Source of the DNA: an uncultured Archangium sp.
Lineage (GTDB): Bacteria > Myxococcota > Myxococcia > Myxococcales > Myxococcaceae
DNA length: 10,854 bases
Direction: 5' to 3'
Assembly: GCA_946479335.1 (NCBI GenBank)
Contig: CAMLFP010000178.1
Span: 1 to 10,854 of the forward strand
The notes beneath the pieces are model-generated. The model ran no database searches and was not told the origin of the DNA. It worked only from the letters and a program-made list of their open reading frames with translations. Positions 7,439-10,854 of this stretch are shown piece by piece. The translations under genes and the position numbers were made by a program. Each line of letters begins with the position of its first letter. Position 1 is the first letter of the stretch.

Positions 7439-9214
7439 TCAGGGGATGTTGAACTCCACGCGACGGTTCTCCTCGCGGCCCTTCGGCGTCTTGTTGTCGG
7501 CGATGGGCTTGTCTTGCCCGAAGCCGAGGGCGGTCAGGCGCTCGCCCGCGACGCCGGCCTTGATGAGGTAGTCGCGCACCGCGTTGGCGCGGGCCTGCGA
7601 GAGCTGCTTGTTCTTGTCGGCGTTGCCGGTGTTGTCGGTGTGACCTTCGACCTGCACGTGCTCGATGCCGGGGTGCGTGGTCAGCACGCGCGCCAGGTTG
7701 TCGAGGAGCCCGTTCGACCGCTTCTGGATCGTCGCCTTGCCGGGGTCGAAGTACACCTTGTCGAGGATGGAGATCTTCTTGTCCTGGAGCACCACGAGCT
7801 GCTTCTGCGCCGCGGGGCAGCCGTAGTTCTCCTTCGTGCCGGCCTCGGTCGGGCAGTTGTCTTCGTGGTTGGCGACGCCGTCGTTGTCGTCGTCCTTCGC
7901 GGGGCAGCCCTTCTCGCGCGCGATGCCCGCGACGTCGGGGCAGAGGTCGTTCTGGTCGGCGATGGAGTCGTGGTCGTTGTCGAGATCGGGCACGCCGTCG
8001 TCGTCTTCGAAGCCGTCCTTGTCTTCGGGGTCGTTGGGCGCCTTGTCGAGGCGGTCGACGATGCCGTCCTTGTCGGCGTCGGTGTCGGGGCAGCCGGCGT
8101 TCTCCTTCACGCCCGCCACGTCACGGCACTTGTCGTCGCCGTCAGGCACGCCGTCGCGATCGTTGTCGGCCTCGGGCACGCCGTCGTCGTCTTCGAAGCC
8201 GTCTTTGTCTTCGGGGTCGAGCGGCGCCTTGTCGTCGTGGTTCTTCACGCCGTCGCCGTCTTTGTCGAGGTCGGGGCAGTCGGAGGGCTCGTAGGGCGTC
8301 CCCTCCATGCATGCGGGCTGCGCGAGCTTCGCGTTGCCGAAGGCCACGCCGAGGTACACGCGCGCGTACGGCGTCTGCGGCGCGCCACCGAAGCCGGGGC
8401 CGGCCGACGCGAAGAACTCCACCGGCCCGGTGGGCCAGCGCACGCCGAGCTGCGCCTCGATGCCCGGCTGCGCGCGGGCGCCGATGGGCGCGAAGCCGCG
8501 CACGCTGAACTCACCGCGCGGGCCCGACTGGTTCACCGTCGCCGCCATCAAGCCCACCCACAGCTGGTTGCCGACGAGGTCACCCGCCGCGTTGCCGGTG
8601 GGCGTGAAGGTGACGGCCGAGTAGTCGACGGGGTTCTTGTAGAGGAAGCCGACCTCCGCGCCGAACTGCCAGTTCTGGAAGACCTTGCCGAGCTGCACCT
8701 TCGGCGCGAACTCGAAGCCCTTGAGCGAGGTGCCCGCGTTGACCTGCGCGGTGTTGGGCGCCCCGACGGGGATGCCGATGCCGACGTCGATGCCCAGCGA
8801 GACCGGCTTCCTGCTGTCGAGGATCTGCGCCTTGAGGTGCAGCCAGGGGTTGCCGAGGCCCGCGCCTCCGCCGAGGCCGAGGGACGTGTCGCCGCGCTGG
8901 TAAAAATACACCGGCACGTTGGCGCTCACTTCGAGCCAGTCGAGCAGACCGACCGCGCCGAACACCTGCACCCCGAGGCGATCGCTCAGCAGCGGGAAGA
9001 GCGCGCTGCTTTGCGCCGTGTGGAAGTTGCCGTACGTGTACGTGAGCGACGCGCCGGCGCGGAACTCCGCCTGCTTCAGCGTGGTGCCGTTGCCGACCCA
9101 CAGGGAGCCGCGCGCCGAGGGGTCGAGCCACACCTGCTCGAGGTCTTGTTGCGCCACCGACTGCGCAGCCGCGACGGTTGAGAACAGCAGCAGGCTCGCG
9201 ATGCTTCGTTTCAT
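7439..9214 (-). CDS. OmpA-family outer-membrane protein with TSP3 calcium-binding repeats
   Basis: A 591-residue envelope protein. A Sec signal peptide (1-17, likely cut in AAA-QS) is followed by about 280 residues of alternating aromatic/Gly strands (33-295) that look like an outer-membrane beta barrel. Residues 313-467 carry thrombospondin type 3 repeats, DxDxDGxxD-like units that bind calcium (DLDKDGDGV, DKDGFEDDDGVP, DNDRDGVPDGDD), with Cys pairs in CPD/GCP spacers. The C-terminal OmpA domain (about 475-591) has EGHTDNTG (523-530), LSQARANAVRDYL (538-550) and NRRVEF (583-588). D527 and R542 match the diaminopimelate-binding pair of OmpA, so it should tether to peptidoglycan. The start is fixed by GGAGGGG (9220-9226), five bases before ATG. 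It lies 95 bases after a lipoprotein gene on the same strand and its stop is 3 bases from the convergent receiver gene. Confidence 0.94.
   Translation of the reverse strand: MKRSIASLLLFSTVAAAQSVAQQDLEQVWLDPSARGSLWVGNGTTLKQAEFRAGASLTYTYGNFHTAQSSALFPLLSDRLGVQVFGAVGLLDWLEVSANVPVYFYQRGDTSLGLGGGAGLGNPWLHLKAQILDSRKPVSLGIDVGIGIPVGAPNTAQVNAGTSLKGFEFAPKVQLGKVFQNWQFGAEVGFLYKNPVDYSAVTFTPTGNAAGDLVGNQLWVGLMAATVNQSGPRGEFSVRGFAPIGARAQPGIEAQLGVRWPTGPVEFFASAGPGFGGAPQTPYARVYLGVAFGNAKLAQPACMEGTPYEPSDCPDLDKDGDGVKNHDDKAPLDPEDKDGFEDDDGVPEADNDRDGVPDGDDKCRDVAGVKENAGCPDTDADKDGIVDRLDKAPNDPEDKDGFEDDDGVPDLDNDHDSIADQNDLCPDVAGIAREKGCPAKDDDNDGVANHEDNCPTEAGTKENYGCPAAQKQLVVLQDKKISILDKVYFDPGKATIQKRSNGLLDNLARVLTTHPGIEHVQVEGHTDNTGNADKNKQLSQARANAVRDYLIKAGVAGERLTALGFGQDKPIADNKTPKGREENRRVEFNIP
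7986..8219. repeat. Internal tandem duplication in the TSP3 region (186-bp unit)
   Basis: A 48-base block at 7986-8033 recurs at 8172-8219 with a single C/T difference, exactly 186 bases (62 codons) away. It encodes the segment DPEDKDGFEDDDGVP twice. The surrounding 62-residue units also align at lower identity, so this is a recent or gene-converted duplication of a calcium-repeat unit within the OmpA-family gene. Confidence 0.8.
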
Positions 9215-9219
9215 GTGCA

Positions 9220-9232
9220 CCCCTCCGGAGGG
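9220..9232 (-). promoter_or_regulatory. Ribosome-binding site embedded in a palindrome
   Basis: The strong Shine-Dalgarno GGAGGGG (9220-9226, minus strand), five bases before the OmpA-family ATG, overlaps the perfect 12-bp palindrome CCCTCCGGAGGG (9221-9232). A small stem CCCT/AGGG could mask the site. The 95-base gap (9215-9309) shows no convincing promoter hexamers, so the gene may be read through from the upstream lipoprotein gene. Confidence 0.5.
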
Positions 9233-9309
9233 ATCTCGCGAATAGCGGAGGCTGCAGGGGCCAGCAACAGCGTGTCGGCCCGGCGTGCATTTCTCCACAG
9301 ACGTTGATT

Positions 9310-9756
9310 TCAACGCACGCCGCCGTCGGCCTCGTCGGGGTGCGCGAACTCCAACTCGAGCAGCTCCGCTTTGTGGCGACAGTCTTCGAGCGCCTGCAGC
9401 GCGCGCGCGTCGACGCCGCCATCGAGGCCCGCGAGCTGCGCCAGGCGTGCGCACGCCGCGAGCTGTGCTTCGAGCGCTGGAGGTCGCCCCCCGCCGCCCA
9501 TCGCCAACGGCGTGCGCACGCGGCGGCGCCCGTCTTCGATGGCCTGAATCAACTGCTGGGCGCGCTCCGCGTGCTTCGACGCGGGCGAGACCGAACGCAG
9601 CTCGCGCAGCACGTCGTCGAAGCGCGCGTCTCCGGGGCGCGCGCTCTGCGAGATGAGGTCGTCGTACTGCAGCCGCGCGCGCGCCAGCGCCTCCGCGTCG
9701 TGGTCACGGCACGCGGTGAGGGCGAGCGTCAGGGCGAGGAGGGCAAGGCGGCGCAT
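9310..9756 (-). CDS. Putative small lipoprotein
   Basis: No family recognised. The 148-residue product starts MRRLALLALTLALTAC, a short basic and hydrophobic leader ending in lipobox L13-T-A-C16. Lipidation at C16 by Lgt and cleavage by signal peptidase II are expected. The residue after Cys is Arg, not Asp. The mature part is mostly charged helix (ALARARLQYDDLI, FDDVLRELRSV, ERAQQLIQAIEDGRRRV), then a Gly/Pro break (MGGGGRPP, 86-93) and a second helical segment with two further Cys (C102 and C125). No transmembrane or catalytic motif is seen. It precedes the OmpA-family gene by 95 bases on the same strand, so the two may share a transcript and an envelope role. No strong Shine-Dalgarno precedes the ATG. 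The leader makes a real gene likely. Confidence 0.8.
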   Translation of the reverse strand: MRRLALLALTLALTACRDHDAEALARARLQYDDLISQSARPGDARFDDVLRELRSVSPASKHAERAQQLIQAIEDGRRRVRTPLAMGGGGRPPALEAQLAACARLAQLAGLDGGVDARALQALEDCRHKAELLELEFAHPDEADGGVR

Positions 9757-9976
9757 GCGCGACGCCCGCTAGCACGGCTCCGGTGCGCATCGGCAAAAGT
9801 GCGCCGTGCGCGCGCGTGAAGGGGCGCAGCGCTTTCGCGAGGTTTCGCGCGTTCGTGCGTCCCTCGGCATGCGCGCAGGGCGTCCCGCGGCGAGGTGCGC
9901 GCAGGGCCGCGGCCCATCTGCGGCGAAGAGCCACCGAGCGCGCGTCTGGAGACGCACAGCCCCATGAACGCGCAGT
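9757..9976. other. Gene-free stretch with short direct repeats
   Basis: The 220 bases between the lipoprotein start and the end of the MYXO-CTERM gene contain no convincing gene. They hold a 12-bp direct repeat TGCGCGCAGGGC (9870-9881 and 9896-9907), a 12-bp palindrome GGGCCGCGGCCC (9904-9915) and TTTCGCG twice at a 10-base interval (9833-9839, 9843-9849). The lipoprotein promoter should lie here. A TTGCCG near 9793-9798 on the minus strand is the only -35-like match I see, without a good -10. Confidence 0.5.
9939..9958 (-). terminator. Possible hairpin terminator after the MYXO-CTERM gene
   Basis: On the minus strand TGTGCGTC-TCCA-GACGCGCG forms an 8-bp stem (five Watson-Crick pairs GCGTC/GACGC next to a tetraloop, then U-G, G-C, U-G), beginning 18 bases beyond the stop codon. 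Position fits a terminator. The absence of a U-run and the short stem keep confidence low. Confidence 0.3.
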
Positions 9977-10854
9977 TCAGCGCCGACGGCGGAGCAGGGT
10001 GACGATGCCCATCAGCGCGAACAACGCGCCCGGTGCGCCCGTGCAGCTGCACCCTTCCGGCACGACGTCGCCGCCACCGCCGGTGCCCGCGGAGCCGCCG
10101 CCCCACGTCCACCCGCCGCCGGTCACGCTCCCCGTGCCTCCGCCGGTCGCGCCAGAGCCGCCGCCGGTGGTGCCCGCATCTTCGGCTGCGCCCGCGTCCC
10201 ACGTGCCGCCGTCGGTGTCGTGCGTGAAGCCACCAGGAGGCGGGAAGCCGTTCACCACCGGGTCGCCCACCGGCGCGGCGCGCGAGCAGGTCGAGCTGAA
10301 CCCCGCCAGCTCCGGGCGGCCGGCGTCGTTCCACGCGCTCCACAAGAGCGACGACATGAACACGATGGCGTCGGCCCAGCGGCGCGCGGTGAGCTCCTTG
10401 CTGGTGTTGTACAGGCTGTCGGCGCCACCATCGCTCGCGAGGTCGGCCGCGAGGAGGTCATCGACCAGCCCGTTGCCCACCAGCACCAGGTCGAAGGTGT
10501 TGTTGCGCGGGTCGGCCACGCCCGCGGTGCCGAGGTACGTCTGCGCCGCCGCTGCCATGCCGGTGACGTGCGCGTTGGCGGAGAACATCTCCGACTCCCA
10601 GCGCCAGTGCAGCCCGTCGCCGCCGTCAGGCAACTGGTGCGGGTCGAAGTTCTTCGTGGAGTGGAGAATCGACATCGCGTCAGACGCGTAGTGCGAGAGC
10701 AGGAACGCCGCGTCGAGGATGGCCGTCTTGTCTTGCGCGCGGAACGCGGCGACCAACTCGCCGTACTTGGTCTCCACGTACCAGGGGACGATGCCGTTGC
10801 TGTACGCGTACTGCGGGCGCCACGCCTGCACCGCCGCGAAGTCGCGCGGGTACG
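9977..10854 (-). CDS. Zinc-dependent phospholipase C / S1-P1 nuclease-like protein with MYXO-CTERM anchor (5' end outside window)
   Basis: The frame is open to the window edge, so the N-terminus and any signal peptide are missing. Counting from the GTG codon at 10829-10831 as residue 1 (with YPRDFAA visible before it), the zinc-site pattern is H47-Y-A-S-D51, H57 in ILHSTKN and H75-W-R-W-E79. This HxxxD...H...HxxxE layout is that of zinc-dependent phospholipase C and S1/P1 nucleases, which hydrolyse phosphodiester bonds with three zincs. The catalytic fold seems to end near residue 195. Residues about 205-257 form a Gly/Thr/Asp-rich linker. The C-terminus is C261-S-C263, a hydrophobic helix ALFALMGIVTLL and RRRR, a MYXO-CTERM signal for surface anchoring in myxobacteria. 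Lipid versus nucleic acid as substrate cannot be told from sequence. The protein is probably exported. Confidence 0.87.
   Translation of the reverse strand, partial: YPRDFAAVQAWRPQYAYSNGIVPWYVETKYGELVAAFRAQDKTAILDAAFLLSHYASDAMSILHSTKNFDPHQLPDGGDGLHWRWESEMFSANAHVTGMAAAAQTYLGTAGVADPRNNTFDLVLVGNGLVDDLLAADLASDGGADSLYNTSKELTARRWADAIVFMSSLLWSAWNDAGRPELAGFSSTCSRAAPVGDPVVNGFPPPGGFTHDTDGGTWDAGAAEDAGTTGGGSGATGGGTGSVTGGGWTWGGGSAGTGGGGDVVPEGCSCTGAPGALFALMGIVTLLRRRR

Noticed and set aside
7514..9181. A 555-codon plus-strand open frame antisense to the OmpA-family gene
   Set aside because: Val/Arg/His-rich shadow of a clear signal peptide, TSP3 and OmpA protein on the other strand.

Overview
This is a high-GC window with dense, mostly minus-strand genes. 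It looks like chromosome of a myxobacterium (Myxococcota). The strongest clue is a surface protein ending in a MYXO-CTERM sorting signal (Cys-Ser-Cys, hydrophobic helix, four terminal arginines). A GAF-linked Ser/Thr kinase with an HRDLSPxN catalytic loop, a TSP3/OmpA porin-like protein and a leucyltransferase (Bpt) fit the same group. I see no mobile element, CRISPR array, tRNA or rRNA. It reads as core-like chromosome, not an island.

Layout. 1-623 (-): 5' two-thirds of recA, cut by the window edge, with a strong leader hairpin just upstream. 768-2216 (-): GAF + Ser/Thr kinase. 2267-4093 (-): dnaK. 4109-4834 (-): grpE, GTG start. 4868-5329 (-): small helical protein with a Lys/Ala/Pro-rich, histone H1-like tail. 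These five genes share a strand. The first four in transcription order (H1-like, grpE, dnaK, kinase) are separated by only 15-50 bases and look like one operon; recA follows after 144 bases. 5385-6125 (+): bpt, divergent from the chaperone operon. 6126-6298: gene-free, with two identical palindromes and a strong hairpin. 6299-6790 (-): unrecognised small protein with an SSB-like acidic C-terminal tip. 6845-7435 (+): stand-alone receiver protein, divergent from the SSB-tip gene. 7439-9214 (-): OmpA-family outer-membrane protein with TSP3 repeats, convergent with the receiver gene across a 3-base gap. 9310-9756 (-): small lipoprotein. 9757-9976: gene-free, short repeats. 9977-10854 (-): zinc-dependent phospholipase C/S1-P1 nuclease-like protein with MYXO-CTERM tail, cut by the window edge.

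How the genes fit together. The left half is a proteostasis and genome-maintenance block: DnaK/GrpE chaperone, a kinase that could couple a GAF-sensed signal to the same transcript, RecA, and across a divergent promoter the N-degron enzyme Bpt. The right half is envelope biology: an OmpA peptidoglycan tether, a lipoprotein and a surface-anchored hydrolase. Between them sits the least-explained part: a divergent pair made of a receiver protein and a small protein that ends like single-stranded-DNA-binding protein (SSB). That pair, and the structured DNA beside it, is the best candidate here for something undescribed.
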